DNA of 62,091 nt from an uncultured Saprospiraceae bacterium (GTDB lineage Bacteria; Bacteroidota; Bacteroidia; Chitinophagales; Saprospiraceae), in NCBI GenBank assembly GCA_937923345.1, contig CAKZVJ010000197.1, forward strand, positions 1 through 62,091, given 5' to 3'. Positions within the stretch are counted from its first letter, which is position 1, and each line of letters begins with the position of its first letter. A program made the position numbers and the translations under genes. The notes below the pieces were generated by a model. It did not search any database. It worked only from the letters and a program-made list of their open reading frames with translations, and had not been told where the DNA came from. Positions 1-9,696 of the stretch are shown here, piece after piece.

Positions 1-26
1 CTAGACCCCTAGACCCCTAGCCCCTG
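1..26. repeat. Short ctagacccct direct repeat at window edge
   Basis: The first bases hold ctagacccct twice in a row and then a degenerate third copy (ctagcccct). The repeat runs off the left edge, so its full size is unknown. It lies upstream of the dnaE promoter and has no coding frame that I can support. Confidence 0.35.
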
Positions 27-80
27 TTTATCAGTCCCTAAGTTTACCATTCATAATTCAGTATAGCATCTAAGTATTTT

Positions 81-88
81 TATCTTTG
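81..88 (+). promoter_or_regulatory. Bacteroidota -7 box for dnaE
   Basis: TATCTTTG matches the Bacteroidota TAnnTTTG -7 consensus exactly. It lies 47 bases before the ATG at 136, giving a leader of roughly 40 bases. A clear -33 TTTG is not visible. The position disfavours the in-frame TTG at 109 as the start, because that codon would fall close to the transcription start. Confidence 0.55.
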
Positions 89-135
89 GGACAGAACTAC
101 ATTGCACTTTGCGCGAGCTCAAAAACACTCGAATT

Positions 136-3100
136 ATGAACGAATTTGTCCATCTACACTGCCATACACAATATTCACTCCTAGATGGGGCATCAGATAT
201 TGGCAAAATGATGGATAAGGCAGTGGCTGATGGGCAGAAGGGGGTGGCCATGACTGATCATGGAAATATGTTTGGTGCATTCAAGTTTGTTTCTGAAGCT
301 AAGAAGCGAAATATAAAACCCATCATAGGCTGCGAATTTTATCTAGTAGCAGATAGAACGAAGCAAAGTTTTCAGAAAAGTATTGGAGAGCGAGATGTGC
401 GGCATCACCAATTGATGCTAGCGAAAAATGCGACAGGCTATGCTAACTTATCAAAGTTGTGTTCTCTCGGATTTATCGAAGGAGCCTATGGCAAATTTCC
501 AAGAATAGATAAAGAGTTGCTTGTAAAGTATACGGAAGGAGTGATTGCAACGAGTTGTTGTATAGGGGCCATCATACCGCAGTTGATATTACAGGGAAAA
601 GAAGAAGAGGCGGAAAAGGAATTGCAGTGGTGGTTGGATCTATTTGGTGAAGACTACTATATAGAACTACAGCGACATCGTGGGCTGGAAGATATTGACG
701 TAGGCGGTGTGCATACAGGTATAAGTCAAGAATACATCAATCAAGTGCTCCTCAAGTTTGCCAAAAAATATAATGTAGAGGTCATCTGTACAAATGATTC
801 CCATTATGTGGAGGAAGAAGACAATTTTCCGCATGATATCTTGCTGTGTGTCAATACTGGGGCGAAGATAGATGATGAAAAGAGATTTCGTTTTTCTAGT
901 TCTGATTTCTATTTTAAGACGCAAGCAGAGATGGCGAATATTTTCAAGGATGTGCCACAGTCCTTGGAGACCACAATGAAGATCTATGATAAGATCGAAG
1001 TCTTGGAGCTGGCGCGAGATGTTATCTTGCCCAATTTTCCGCTGCCTGAAGGATTTGAAACGCAAGCGGATTTCCTTCGCCATTTGGTCTATGAGGGAGC
1101 CAAGGTTCGCTATGGCGAAATCACTGAAGAAGTAAGAGAGCGTTTGGACATGGAGCTTGGGGTCATCACAGATATGGGTTTTGAGGGCTACTTTTTGATT
1201 ACCCAAGATTTTATCCATGAGGCTAGGAAAATGGATGTTGCGGTCGGGCCTGGTAGAGGATCGGCAGCCGGATCTGCGGTGGCTTATTGTTTAACCATTA
1301 CAGATATTGATCCGATTAAATATCGATTGCTCTTTGAGCGATTCTTGAATCCGGAGCGTATTTCGATGCCTGATATAGATATTGATTTTGATGATGAAGG
1401 ACGGCAGCGGGTCATAGATTATGTTGTAGATAAGTATGGAAAAAGCCAAGTAGCTCAGATCATTACCTTCGGAACAATGAAGGCGCGCTCTGCGATTAGA
1501 GATGTCGCAAGAGTATTGGAGTTACCGCTTTCTGAGGCAGATGGTATCGCAAAGTTGGTTCCCTCTAGACAGGGTAAGAGTCCATCATTAGGTAAGGTAG
1601 TGAGTGATAAGTTTAAAGACCTTAAGTCAGATTGGCCTACAGAGGAATTTCAGCAAATAGAAAAGTTGCATGATTATATCAATCATGATAATTTGGCTTC
1701 TTCTACCTTGATGAACGCAGCGAAACTAGAAGGTACGATTCGGAATTCTGGTATTCACGCAGCTGGGGTGATCATCGCACCAGATGATATCACCAACTAT
1801 ATCCCCGTCTGTACGGCGAAAGATGCAGAACTATTGGTGACTCAATTTGATGGTTCTGTAGTGGAGAGCGCTGGGATGCTAAAGATGGATTTTTTAGGAC
1901 TAAAGACACTGTCTGTCATCAAGACCTGCATCAATATCATTATTCGTAGGTATGGAGAGAATGCTAGGATTATTCCCAATGATATTCCACTCGATGATGA
2001 GAAAACTTATGAACTTTTTCAGCGGGGAGATACAGTAGGTATATTTCAGTTTGAGTCCGAAGGAATGCAGAAGCACTTAAGAGATCTCAAGCCTACGAAT
2101 ATAGAAGATTTGATCGCCATGAACGCCCTATATCGTCCTGGCCCGATGGATAATATCCCGACTTTTATCAATCGTAAATTTGGTAAGGAGAAGGTAACGT
2201 ACCCACACCCATCCATGGAGCCTATACTGGAGAATACGAATGGCATCATGGTCTACCAAGAGCAGATCATGGAGACGGCCAGAGTAGTAGGTAACTATAC
2301 CTTAGGTATGGCGGATATGCTCCGTAGAGCCATGGGGAAAAAGAAGGTGAAGGAGATGGAAAAGCACAAAGGGCTTTTCGTCAAGGGTGCTGCTGAGAAC
2401 GATATTAGTGAGGAGAAGGCCTTAGAGATTTATGATATTATGTTCAAGTTTGCGAACTATGGTTTCAACCGTTCGCATGCCGCAGCGTATTCGGTAGTGG
2501 CCTTTCATACTGCTTATCTAAAAGCGCATTATCCTGCAGAGTTTATGTCTGCCATACTGACTCATAGTAAAAACAATCTTGAAAAGCTAACTTTCTTTTT
2601 GAGAGAGTGTAAGCGCATGAAGTTGACCGTACTCGGACCGGACGTAAACGAATCGGAAATGAACTTTACGGTGAATGAGCTTGGTCATGTAAGATTTGGC
2701 TTATCCGCACTAAAGGGAGTAGGAGAAGGTCCAGTCACTGAATTGGTGGAGAATAGAGAAAAAGATGGGATATTCAAATCTGTTTTTGATATGATGCGGA
2801 GATTGAATCTCCGTACCATCAACAAGAAATGTATGGAGAGTCTGGTAAAGGGAGGCGCCTTAGATTTGTTTGAGACGTCGAGAGGAAATTATTTTGCCCC
2901 TTCTGATAAATACGATACCTATGTAGAGCATCTATTGAGATACGGCAATGTTTACCAAAAGCAGATAGTAGAAACAGCGAATTCGCTATTTGGAGCTTCT
3001 TCAGAAATCATGATTCCTGAACCACCGCCCCCAGCGCATACGCCGTGGCCGCTGATCAAGAAGTTGACGGAAGAGAGAGAGGTAGCGGGTATCTACATTA

Positions 3101-3684
3101 GTGGTCACCCCCTAGATGAATACCGAATGGTTGCGGAGCATTTTACGACTTGTTCTCTAGAGGAGACCTTGCAAAGACCACATGGAGCTGCTAAGGTGGT
3201 GGCTATTGTTACCGCGGCTAACCATGGTACAGATAGTAGAGGGAATGGTAGAGTATTTGCCACGCTCCAAGATTATACATCGAGTATAGAAGTTTCGCTG
3301 TGGCGAGATGATTACCAAAAGTTTAAGCACTTGATGGAAGTGGGCCAGTGCATTTACATTCGTGGAGTGTATGAACCCAGATGGAGAGGTGCGGAGCAAT
3401 GGGCTTTCAATATTAAAGATGCGAGTCTCTTAGCAGAGGTAGAATCAACCCTCGTCAATGAACTCAAATTAAAGCTGCGACTAGATCAGTTGAATCAAAA
3501 GATGATATCCGAAATCAAACAAATTATCTCTGAATTCAAAGGTAAGAAGGCCTTAAAGTTAGAGATTGCAGATATAGAGGAGCGATTGGTATTGCCGATG
3601 TATAGTCGTAGTTATAGGATTACTGCTAACAACAAATTGATAGAACGATTGGAGGAATTGAATATTCAATACAGCCTCGAATGA
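136..3684 (+). CDS. dnaE: DNA polymerase III alpha subunit
   Basis: Replicative polymerase of the C family, about 1182 residues, the usual DnaE length. It opens with a PHP domain (HLHCHTQYSLLDG at residues 5-17). The palm carries GPGRGSAAGS and the catalytic PDIDIDF at about residues 412-418. Helix-hairpin-helix and OB-fold parts follow (OB around GRVFATLQDYTSSIEVSLW), and a divergent C-terminal tail ends the protein. There is no exonuclease insertion, so this is DnaE and not PolC. I chose the ATG at 136 because MNEFVHLHCHT is the usual family N-terminus; the frame also has a TTG at 109. The gene is followed after 74 bases by an unrelated lipoprotein gene. Confidence 0.97.
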   Translation: MNEFVHLHCHTQYSLLDGASDIGKMMDKAVADGQKGVAMTDHGNMFGAFKFVSEAKKRNIKPIIGCEFYLVADRTKQSFQKSIGERDVRHHQLMLAKNATGYANLSKLCSLGFIEGAYGKFPRIDKELLVKYTEGVIATSCCIGAIIPQLILQGKEEEAEKELQWWLDLFGEDYYIELQRHRGLEDIDVGGVHTGISQEYINQVLLKFAKKYNVEVICTNDSHYVEEEDNFPHDILLCVNTGAKIDDEKRFRFSSSDFYFKTQAEMANIFKDVPQSLETTMKIYDKIEVLELARDVILPNFPLPEGFETQADFLRHLVYEGAKVRYGEITEEVRERLDMELGVITDMGFEGYFLITQDFIHEARKMDVAVGPGRGSAAGSAVAYCLTITDIDPIKYRLLFERFLNPERISMPDIDIDFDDEGRQRVIDYVVDKYGKSQVAQIITFGTMKARSAIRDVARVLELPLSEADGIAKLVPSRQGKSPSLGKVVSDKFKDLKSDWPTEEFQQIEKLHDYINHDNLASSTLMNAAKLEGTIRNSGIHAAGVIIAPDDITNYIPVCTAKDAELLVTQFDGSVVESAGMLKMDFLGLKTLSVIKTCINIIIRRYGENARIIPNDIPLDDEKTYELFQRGDTVGIFQFESEGMQKHLRDLKPTNIEDLIAMNALYRPGPMDNIPTFINRKFGKEKVTYPHPSMEPILENTNGIMVYQEQIMETARVVGNYTLGMADMLRRAMGKKKVKEMEKHKGLFVKGAAENDISEEKALEIYDIMFKFANYGFNRSHAAAYSVVAFHTAYLKAHYPAEFMSAILTHSKNNLEKLTFFLRECKRMKLTVLGPDVNESEMNFTVNELGHVRFGLSALKGVGEGPVTELVENREKDGIFKSVFDMMRRLNLRTINKKCMESLVKGGALDLFETSRGNYFAPSDKYDTYVEHLLRYGNVYQKQIVETANSLFGASSEIMIPEPPPPAHTPWPLIKKLTEEREVAGIYISGHPLDEYRMVAEHFTTCSLEETLQRPHGAAKVVAIVTAANHGTDSRGNGRVFATLQDYTSSIEVSLWRDDYQKFKHLMEVGQCIYIRGVYEPRWRGAEQWAFNIKDASLLAEVESTLVNELKLKLRLDQLNQKMISEIKQIISEFKGKKALKLEIADIEERLVLPMYSRSYRITANNKLIERLEELNIQYSLE

Positions 3685-3758
3685 TGAAGCTTTCGCTCCA
3701 TAAAACTATTCTTTAGCTTATTTGTAATATTGCTTATTAAGCAACATAAAAACAAAAA

Positions 3759-4601
3759 ATGAAAAACACACTTATTTTTATTTCCCTTGTTCTTTTCTTG
3801 GGAATGATGTCCTGCGATGCAGGAAACTCTGCCGCTAGCAAGGCAAAAGATATGGCTAATGATGCAGCTTCGAAAGTAAGCACTTCTCAACCTAGCGCGA
3901 CTTCCCAGCCGGCAAAAGCGATGGAATATCCTCCGCTATTCAAGAAGATATTGGATGCACACGGTGGATTAGACACTTGGACTGCCATGAATACTCTAAA
4001 GTTTACTAGAGGTGAAGGCCCTGGGGCAGACAAGCACGTAGTAGACCTCAAGAGTAGACGATCTACCAATACAGTGGATGGTAAGTATACCTTGGGTAAC
4101 AATGGGGATAAGGTATGGGTGAGCCCTCATAGAGATTCTTTTCCTGGCAAGTCTCCACGCTTTATGAACAATTTATTTTTCTACTTTGTGGCTTTGCCGT
4201 ATGTATTGGCAGACCCAGGAGTAGTGTATGAAGACCTAGGACAAAAAGAGGTAAATGGCAAGAAGTACGAGGTGTTGAAAACGAGCTTTAAAGCTGGAGT
4301 AGGAGACGCACCAGGAGATCAATATATCTTGTATGCAGATCCTGAGACATACGTTATCGATTTTATCAATTACTCGGTGACTTATTTTGATGCCTCTAGA
4401 GCAGAGCAATACAGCGCTTTACAGTTTGTGTGGGAAGATGTCAATGGCCTCAAGTTTCCAAGTGTAGCCAAGAGCGTAAAATGGGAAGATGGAAAGCTAG
4501 GAGAGGTTAGAAGAGAAACAAAATATACTAATTTTTCTTACTCAAAGGATAGAATGGATTTGAGTGCGTTTGATGCACCGAAGGGGGCGTATATGGAGTA
4601 G
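3759..4601 (+). CDS. DUF6503-like lipoprotein
   Basis: Protein of 280 residues with a lipoprotein signal (hydrophobic residues 4-17, lipobox ending MMSC, Cys19), so probably anchored in the outer membrane or facing the periplasm. A linker rich in Ser/Ala/Gln (STSQPSATSQPA) leads to a beta-rich domain that starts KKILDAHGGLDTW. That opening is typical of a Bacteroidota family I recall as DUF6503, of unknown function and distantly like LolA/LppX-type lipoprotein-binding folds. The fold assignment is inference. The same TSQP-type linker occurs in the DinB-like protein at 60765. Transcription probably ends at the hairpin at 4668. Confidence 0.75.
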   Translation: MKNTLIFISLVLFLGMMSCDAGNSAASKAKDMANDAASKVSTSQPSATSQPAKAMEYPPLFKKILDAHGGLDTWTAMNTLKFTRGEGPGADKHVVDLKSRRSTNTVDGKYTLGNNGDKVWVSPHRDSFPGKSPRFMNNLFFYFVALPYVLADPGVVYEDLGQKEVNGKKYEVLKTSFKAGVGDAPGDQYILYADPETYVIDFINYSVTYFDASRAEQYSALQFVWEDVNGLKFPSVAKSVKWEDGKLGEVRRETKYTNFSYSKDRMDLSAFDAPKGAYME

Positions 4602-4667
4602 AGGGAGATGTTAATCCTAGGCCTTGATTTTGGGTTTGATTAGGATTTGATATTTTATAGAAAAGTA

Positions 4668-4704
4668 AAAGGTGTTTTTCCATATAGGAGAAACACCTTT
4701 TTTA
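4668..4704. terminator. Bidirectional terminator between convergent genes
   Basis: Inverted repeat AAAGGTGTTT (4668-4677) with AAACACCTTT (4691-4700), flanked by A-rich and T-rich runs. It lies between the stop of the lipoprotein gene on the plus strand and the stop of the O-antigen-ligase-like gene on the minus strand, so it can serve both. Confidence 0.75.
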
Positions 4705-6543
4705 ATTGCACTCTGCAATATTTTCATCTTGTATAAAAGTTTCAAGTTCTTTTATTTTTTTAGAAAAGAGTCTTAATTCTTTACTTTTGACAATCAGATT
4801 TTTATTGGGTTTTGTTTTTTGATTGGCTTTTGAAAATCTTTTTATTTTGTTTTTCAAATCACAAAATTTACTTGCCGCGGTAGCATCGTTTCTTAAAAGA
4901 AATTCACTTTTGGCTATTAATATTTGTGGGTCGATAAGATTCTTATTTAATTGATGTGCTTTATTAGCCAACTTGTTTGCTGCGTGATGATTTTCATCAT
5001 TCAATTGGACAGCAGCTAAATGGGTAAGTAGCTCTACATTGTATGGATCATTTTTTAGGGCTTTGCTTAGGATGGATTTACCATGAGTAATTTTATCCTG
5101 ATTCAAACTATTTTTAGCCAATATTATCGCTTGGTCAGCATTTAGATAATTACTTTTCTTGGAATATTTTACTACTTGAGGATTTTCGGTTTCCGTATAA
5201 TTTTGTCTTTGTTGTTGTGTAGCAAGAGTATTAAAAAAATGGGACGTCTGAATATGTGCGTTAAAATAAAGGATACAGGGCACTGCAAATAGAATAGTCA
5301 AACCGCTACTGATTTTGGATGGTATTTGGCCTAAATATACACTTCTATTACTTGTCTTGCTAAGTATGGCCAAGCCAATAACAGCTATTATATTTAGTCC
5401 TTTGAAATTATCATAAAAGTTTATGATCGATCCATAAATTAAACTTAATAGTAGGAACATAAATAGCATACAAATTGCCGCTATTTCTAATTTAGAAAGT
5501 AATAGTCTTTCATTGAATATTCTTAAACATGGAAGTACAAATAGGTAAGTATAAATTAGAATACCAATAATGCCACCTTCACAAATGATGGAAATAATTG
5601 AATTATGAGGATGAACGAAGCTTTTAAAGTTGAATTTATTTAATTTGAAAGTATCATAGCCATTGTATCCATACTTGCCGTATTCGATAGCCCAATTGTT
5701 TTTACCGTGGCCAACAATAGGAGATTCTGTGAAAAGGTTTATACTATTTTTCCAGATGAGGAGTCTATCATTTTGTTGATAAATTTCATTTATCACATGG
5801 GATCCATTTTGGGTAGTACTAGCTGTATATAAGGCTGCACCAATAATTCCCATAAATCCTACTAGCACTAAATATTTGATGGAGCGTCTATAGGGTATGC
5901 TGTACAAAATATATATAACACACAGAAAGCAAACCAGTATAGTTACTTGTACTGATTCGCTGAAGTACGACAATATAAGAGAAAGCGAAAGTAAAATCGG
6001 AGCAATTATTTTTGTGCTTTTATTTTCATTAAAAATGACAAAGGGAAGTAATAGCACTATTATGGAACCAATAACATGTAGGTTTTTTTCCGCCATTTTT
6101 TGTAGGTCTGCAGCTTGATCTCCAATAGTTACTACGGAAAAATTGTATTCATATACGGCTAGAAATTCAACGAGTAGTGCAGACAATAAACAAATCATAG
6201 CTGCCCAATAAATACAATTTTTTATATTTTTTGATTCTAAATCAATATTCTCAAAAGATTTGTAGCAGGCATATAAAAGAAGCGTTGTGAAAATTCCATA
6301 GGTCGCATAGACTGTATTTGTAGCCCAGAGGGTGCTCAGGGCAGTATAGATAATAAGGACATGCCACCACACATCTACGGAGTATATTTTTATCTTTTTG
6401 GATGATGAGAATAGTGAGCAGGTAGCCAATACTAAAACACAAATGCCCACACCAATAGCTCGGATACTAGAGTTCATAAGTGAAATGGTATTCGTAGGCA
6501 CACACAATGCGGCTAAAAGGAATACTCCTAATAGACTAAGCAA
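4702..6543 (-). CDS. O-antigen ligase/polymerase-like membrane protein with TPR tail
   Basis: Polytopic inner membrane protein of 613 residues with about ten to twelve hydrophobic helices. The large periplasmic loop holds GHGKNNW and HPHNSIISIICEGG, the signature of the Wzy_C/WaaL family (PF04932), in which the loop His is needed for glycan transfer. After the last helices the final 170 residues form TPR-like helical repeats (around ALKNDPYNVELLTHLAAVQ), common in Bacteroidota members. The start is a TTG at 6543; no ATG lies between it and the upstream in-frame stop, and the first helix begins directly after it. Substrate unknown. It may act with the polysaccharide locus at 13-25 kb, but it is separated from it by unrelated genes. 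Confidence 0.85.
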   Translation of the reverse strand: MLSLLGVFLLAALCVPTNTISLMNSSIRAIGVGICVLVLATCSLFSSSKKIKIYSVDVWWHVLIIYTALSTLWATNTVYATYGIFTTLLLYACYKSFENIDLESKNIKNCIYWAAMICLLSALLVEFLAVYEYNFSVVTIGDQAADLQKMAEKNLHVIGSIIVLLLPFVIFNENKSTKIIAPILLSLSLILSYFSESVQVTILVCFLCVIYILYSIPYRRSIKYLVLVGFMGIIGAALYTASTTQNGSHVINEIYQQNDRLLIWKNSINLFTESPIVGHGKNNWAIEYGKYGYNGYDTFKLNKFNFKSFVHPHNSIISIICEGGIIGILIYTYLFVLPCLRIFNERLLLSKLEIAAICMLFMFLLLSLIYGSIINFYDNFKGLNIIAVIGLAILSKTSNRSVYLGQIPSKISSGLTILFAVPCILYFNAHIQTSHFFNTLATQQQRQNYTETENPQVVKYSKKSNYLNADQAIILAKNSLNQDKITHGKSILSKALKNDPYNVELLTHLAAVQLNDENHHAANKLANKAHQLNKNLIDPQILIAKSEFLLRNDATAASKFCDLKNKIKRFSKANQKTKPNKNLIVKSKELRLFSKKIKELETFIQDENIAECN

Positions 6544-6729
6544 ACTAATTATATGTAATGCTTTTGTTTTTATTGTGTTTGTGTGTTTGTTTCAATTTAG
6601 CACTTTTAAACTAAAGACGTATTTATTTGTGAATAAAAATTTTAACTGGTCACCATAAAGCTCGAAATTAACTAACATATTAAAACCATACTTTATATCT
6701 TGCTCTCAAATGAAGTATGGGTGTAAAAT

Positions 6730-7311
6730 ATGAGAAAGAAGAGTGCAGAGATTTGTTTACAATTTAATCCGTTCCCTGTATTAAAAACAGAGCGCTTATA
6801 TTTAAGATCCTTTTTGGTAAAAGATGCTAAGGACTTATTAGAGATGCGGACAGATGATCGGGTCATGAAATACTTAGGTAGAGATAAGATGAAAGATCTC
6901 ACGGAGGCCAAAGCGTATATTCAAAAAGTAAATAAAGAGACACAGAGCAATAAAATAATAGAGTGGGCAATTACTTTAAATCATAAATTTATCGGCAAAC
7001 TAGGCTACTGGCAAATCATGCCGCAGCATCGCAGAGCAGAGATAGGCTATACCTTGATGACTGAGTATTTTGGAAGAGGACTTATGTCTGAAGCAGTGGC
7101 AGCAGTTTTGCAATACGGTTTTGAAGAAATGAATTTACATTCCATAGAGGCGAATGTAGACTCAAGGAATCTAAAGTCAGTACAATTGCTTACTCGAAAT
7201 GGATTTGTCAAAGAAGGACACTTTAAAGAAAATTACTTTTACGATGGTTTGTTTACAGATACAGGAAGCTATGGTTTGTTGTGTTCTGAGTGGACGAAAA
7301 ATAAAACCTAG
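6730..7311 (+). CDS. GNAT N-acetyltransferase, RimJ/RimL type
   Basis: Protein of 193 residues with the RimJ/RimL layout: LKTERLYLRSF near the N-terminus, the acetyl-CoA binding region around RRAEIGYTLMTEYFGRGLMSEA, and NLKSVQLLTRNGFVKEGHF towards the end, where Asn and the aromatic Phe/His positions are typical. Such enzymes acetylate the N-terminus of ribosomal proteins or small amines; the substrate here cannot be read from sequence. It stands alone, with a repeat element immediately downstream. A near-consensus -7 (TATCTTGC) lies about 35 bases before the ATG. Confidence 0.88.
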   Translation: MRKKSAEICLQFNPFPVLKTERLYLRSFLVKDAKDLLEMRTDDRVMKYLGRDKMKDLTEAKAYIQKVNKETQSNKIIEWAITLNHKFIGKLGYWQIMPQHRRAEIGYTLMTEYFGRGLMSEAVAAVLQYGFEEMNLHSIEANVDSRNLKSVQLLTRNGFVKEGHFKENYFYDGLFTDTGSYGLLCSEWTKNKT

Positions 7312-7377
7312 CAATCACACGAATAAGAGTCGCTTAAAAAAAAAGCTTTGGAAAAAGACATTAAAAATAGAAATGGA

Positions 7378-7640
7378 CAAGCGCTGTGAAACTGTGACCC
7401 TGACTGAATGTTGCGCAGCAATCTAGGTCCAGTGGACCTAGATAATGAAGGAACCGCTGTAAGTATACAGCGGTTTGGGGAAGACTACATATGGCTGGTG
7501 GCAGGCTTGGGGATGTAGGCCGAGCGAGCAGCGAGCAGTGTAACATAGCGACCCGACAGAACGGTGCGCAGCAATGGAGGTCCAGTGGACCTCTATAGTG
7601 ATGGAGCCACGGATAACTATCCGTGGGATGGTAGGCCCCA
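7378..7640 (-). repeat. REP-like element, two units in tandem
   Basis: Two diverged units of the dispersed repeat family, reading on the minus strand. Each has a GGTCC-agt-GGACC hairpin (7421-7443 and 7577-7593) and a second GC-rich hairpin (7452-7475; 7607-7626). Each also has a GTGACCCTGACTG or GCGACCCGACAG box. The right end is GGCCCCAAAAAA (GGGGCC with a T run on the minus strand), as at the ends of the other copies. Small reading frames across it are by-products. Confidence 0.8.
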
Positions 7641-7688
7641 AAAAATTATAAAGACACAATACCATAAGATTCAAAAAAAAAAAATAGG

Positions 7689-8372
7689 ATGCAGCTTATC
7701 TACTATACACCGACGCCGAATATGAAAAAGAGTAAAGAATATTTTTCTAAACTCGATTTTGACCTACACCAAATTGGGGAGACTTGCTATGCCTACGATC
7801 AGCAATTATGCTTATGCATCACATCGGATAAAAAGCAAAGGCCTGGACTGTGCTTCGTCAAAAAATCATGGTCAAAAGAATTGGATGACTTGCGAATATT
7901 CGCCAAAGTTCATTCTGTGGATGGGGTGCATTACCTTGCTAGCCCAAGTGGCACTTGGATACAACTTCGAGAGGAAGAGGAATTTAAATTGCCCCTAAGT
8001 CAAAAAAAATCCTTGTTAGGAAATTTTGCGGGACTCAGTGTAGAAACTTTGGATATAGAATTGTCAGCGCGAATATTCGCTTGTCTAGGTTTTGAGCATA
8101 GTATGGGCGATCTTGATAAAGGATGGATGACTTATACTGATCGGCATGATAATAATATTAGCTTAATGGCTCCATTTTCTTGCCCGCATTTATTCTTAAA
8201 TCCTTCATTGACATTTTTTAACGGAGCAGAAAATCATAGGATAATTCAAGCCTTACGCGATTTGTCTATACCTATCCTCGAAGAAGTCACTGCATTCAAC
8301 AAAAATGGAATGGTAGACAACATAATTTTGAGCGAACCAGGAGGGTATGGGTTCTTTGTGTTCAATGACTAA
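7689..8372 (+). CDS. VOC-superfamily (glyoxalase fold) protein
   Basis: Protein of 227 residues that appears to hold two VOC half-modules. The first starts LIYYTPTPNMKKSKEYFSKL. The second starts near residue 118 (FAGLSVETLDIELSARIFAC) with KGWMTYTDRHDNNISLMAP. This is the classic beta-alpha-beta-beta-beta arrangement of glyoxalase/bleomycin-resistance/dioxygenase proteins. The metal-binding His/Glu set is not obvious, so catalysis cannot be claimed. Divergent from common family members; function unknown. It lies immediately after the repeat at 7378-7640 and before an acyl-CoA dehydrogenase gene. Confidence 0.7.
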   Translation: MQLIYYTPTPNMKKSKEYFSKLDFDLHQIGETCYAYDQQLCLCITSDKKQRPGLCFVKKSWSKELDDLRIFAKVHSVDGVHYLASPSGTWIQLREEEEFKLPLSQKKSLLGNFAGLSVETLDIELSARIFACLGFEHSMGDLDKGWMTYTDRHDNNISLMAPFSCPHLFLNPSLTFFNGAENHRIIQALRDLSIPILEEVTAFNKNGMVDNIILSEPGGYGFFVFND

Positions 8373-8504
8373 GGAAAGTAAATTAAAAAGGGCATTTTTA
8401 TCATCTTTTATCCTTTTTACGTGTTACACCATGGACAAGCAGTAGGATAAATGTCTATCTTGCGAGAGCAAATTTTTGTTAATCTAATATCCACCACAAT
8501 ACAT

Positions 8505-9662
8505 ATGTTTTTTACAGAAGAGCACAATTTTTTCAGAAAGAGTTTCGCAGACTTCTTGCAAAAGGAAGTAGTACCACATATTGATAAGTGGGAGGAAACG
8601 GGTCAAATAGAAAGATTTATCTGGCCAAAATTTGGAGAAATGGGTTACTTCGGCATTAACTATCCTGAAGCATATGGAGGAATGGATGCCGACCTTTTCT
8701 ATACAGTTATTTTTTTAGAAGAGCTACAGAAAATAAATTCTGGAGGTTTTGCAGCAGCGATGTGGGCACATGCCTACCTAGCTATGACACATCTCCATGC
8801 AGAGGGTTCGGATGCCATAAAAGAAAAATACTTGACTGCGAGTATCGAAGGTAAGATGATTGGATGCTTGTGTATTTCAGAACCCTTCGGAGGGTCTGAT
8901 GTAGCCGGTATGCGTACCACTGCCGTCAAGAAAGGCGACAAATATATCATCAACGGGTCTAAGACTTTTATCACCAATGGTGTATACAGTGACTACCTTG
9001 TCGTTGCTGCCAAGACGGATCCCGAGGCAGGCAACAAAGGCATAAGTATTTTTTTGATAGATAGAGACACGCCAGGAGTGAGCGCTTCTAAGTTGGACAA
9101 GTTAGGATGGCGAGCGAGTGACACAGGTGAGATTGCTTTTGCGGATGTAGAGATTCCTGCGACCAATCTCATGGGAGAGGAAGGTAAGGGCTTCCCTTAT
9201 ATCATGCAGCATTTTGCCTTGGAGAGATTGATCATGGGAGTCAATGCGCATGCTCGCGCAGAATATGCTATCGAGTACACGCTGCAATATATGTCTGAAC
9301 GTACGGCATTCGGACGACAGATAAATAAATTTCAAGCGCTTCGTCATAAGATGTCAGAACATCTCAGTGCAGTCGAAGTCAATAAGATATTTAACTACAA
9401 TACAGTTTACCGCCTCGACAAAGGAGAGTATGTAGTCAAGGAGGCAAGTATGTCCAAGCTGATGTCCACTAAGATGGCAGATGAAGCGATCTATGACTGC
9501 CTGCAGATGCTCGGCGGTTATGGATATATGGAGGAGTATCCACTCGCGCGTATGCTGCGTGATTCTCGCCTAGGACCTATTGGTGGAGGTACTTCAGAGA
9601 TTCTCAAGGAGATTATTTCCAAGATGGTTATCGACAAGAAGAGTTACAAGCCTAGCACATAG
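8505..9662 (+). CDS. Acyl-CoA dehydrogenase
   Basis: FAD enzyme of 385 residues that introduces the alpha-beta double bond in an acyl-CoA. Visible blocks are CISEPFGGSDVAGMRTTAVK (FAD/substrate region), NGSKTFITNG, and the C-terminal GGYGYMEEYPLARMLRDSR followed by IGGGTSEI. The usual MCAD catalytic Glu before GTS is Gly here. As in long-chain/isovaleryl types, the base is probably the helix-G Glu257 (RAEYAIEYT). I chose the ATG at 8505 (MFFTEEHNFFRKSF) over the frame's first ATG at 8451, since the former matches the family N-terminus. It stands as a single gene; natural substrate not determinable. Confidence 0.92.
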   Translation: MFFTEEHNFFRKSFADFLQKEVVPHIDKWEETGQIERFIWPKFGEMGYFGINYPEAYGGMDADLFYTVIFLEELQKINSGGFAAAMWAHAYLAMTHLHAEGSDAIKEKYLTASIEGKMIGCLCISEPFGGSDVAGMRTTAVKKGDKYIINGSKTFITNGVYSDYLVVAAKTDPEAGNKGISIFLIDRDTPGVSASKLDKLGWRASDTGEIAFADVEIPATNLMGEEGKGFPYIMQHFALERLIMGVNAHARAEYAIEYTLQYMSERTAFGRQINKFQALRHKMSEHLSAVEVNKIFNYNTVYRLDKGEYVVKEASMSKLMSTKMADEAIYDCLQMLGGYGYMEEYPLARMLRDSRLGPIGGGTSEILKEIISKMVIDKKSYKPST

Positions 9663-9696
9663 TGATAGGTTTATTTCCACAGTTTTGTTTTTGATG

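Noticed and set aside
667-1218. 183-codon frame antisense to dnaE
   Set aside because: It lies wholly inside a well-conserved dnaE and its product has no recognisable domain; a shadow of dnaE codon use.
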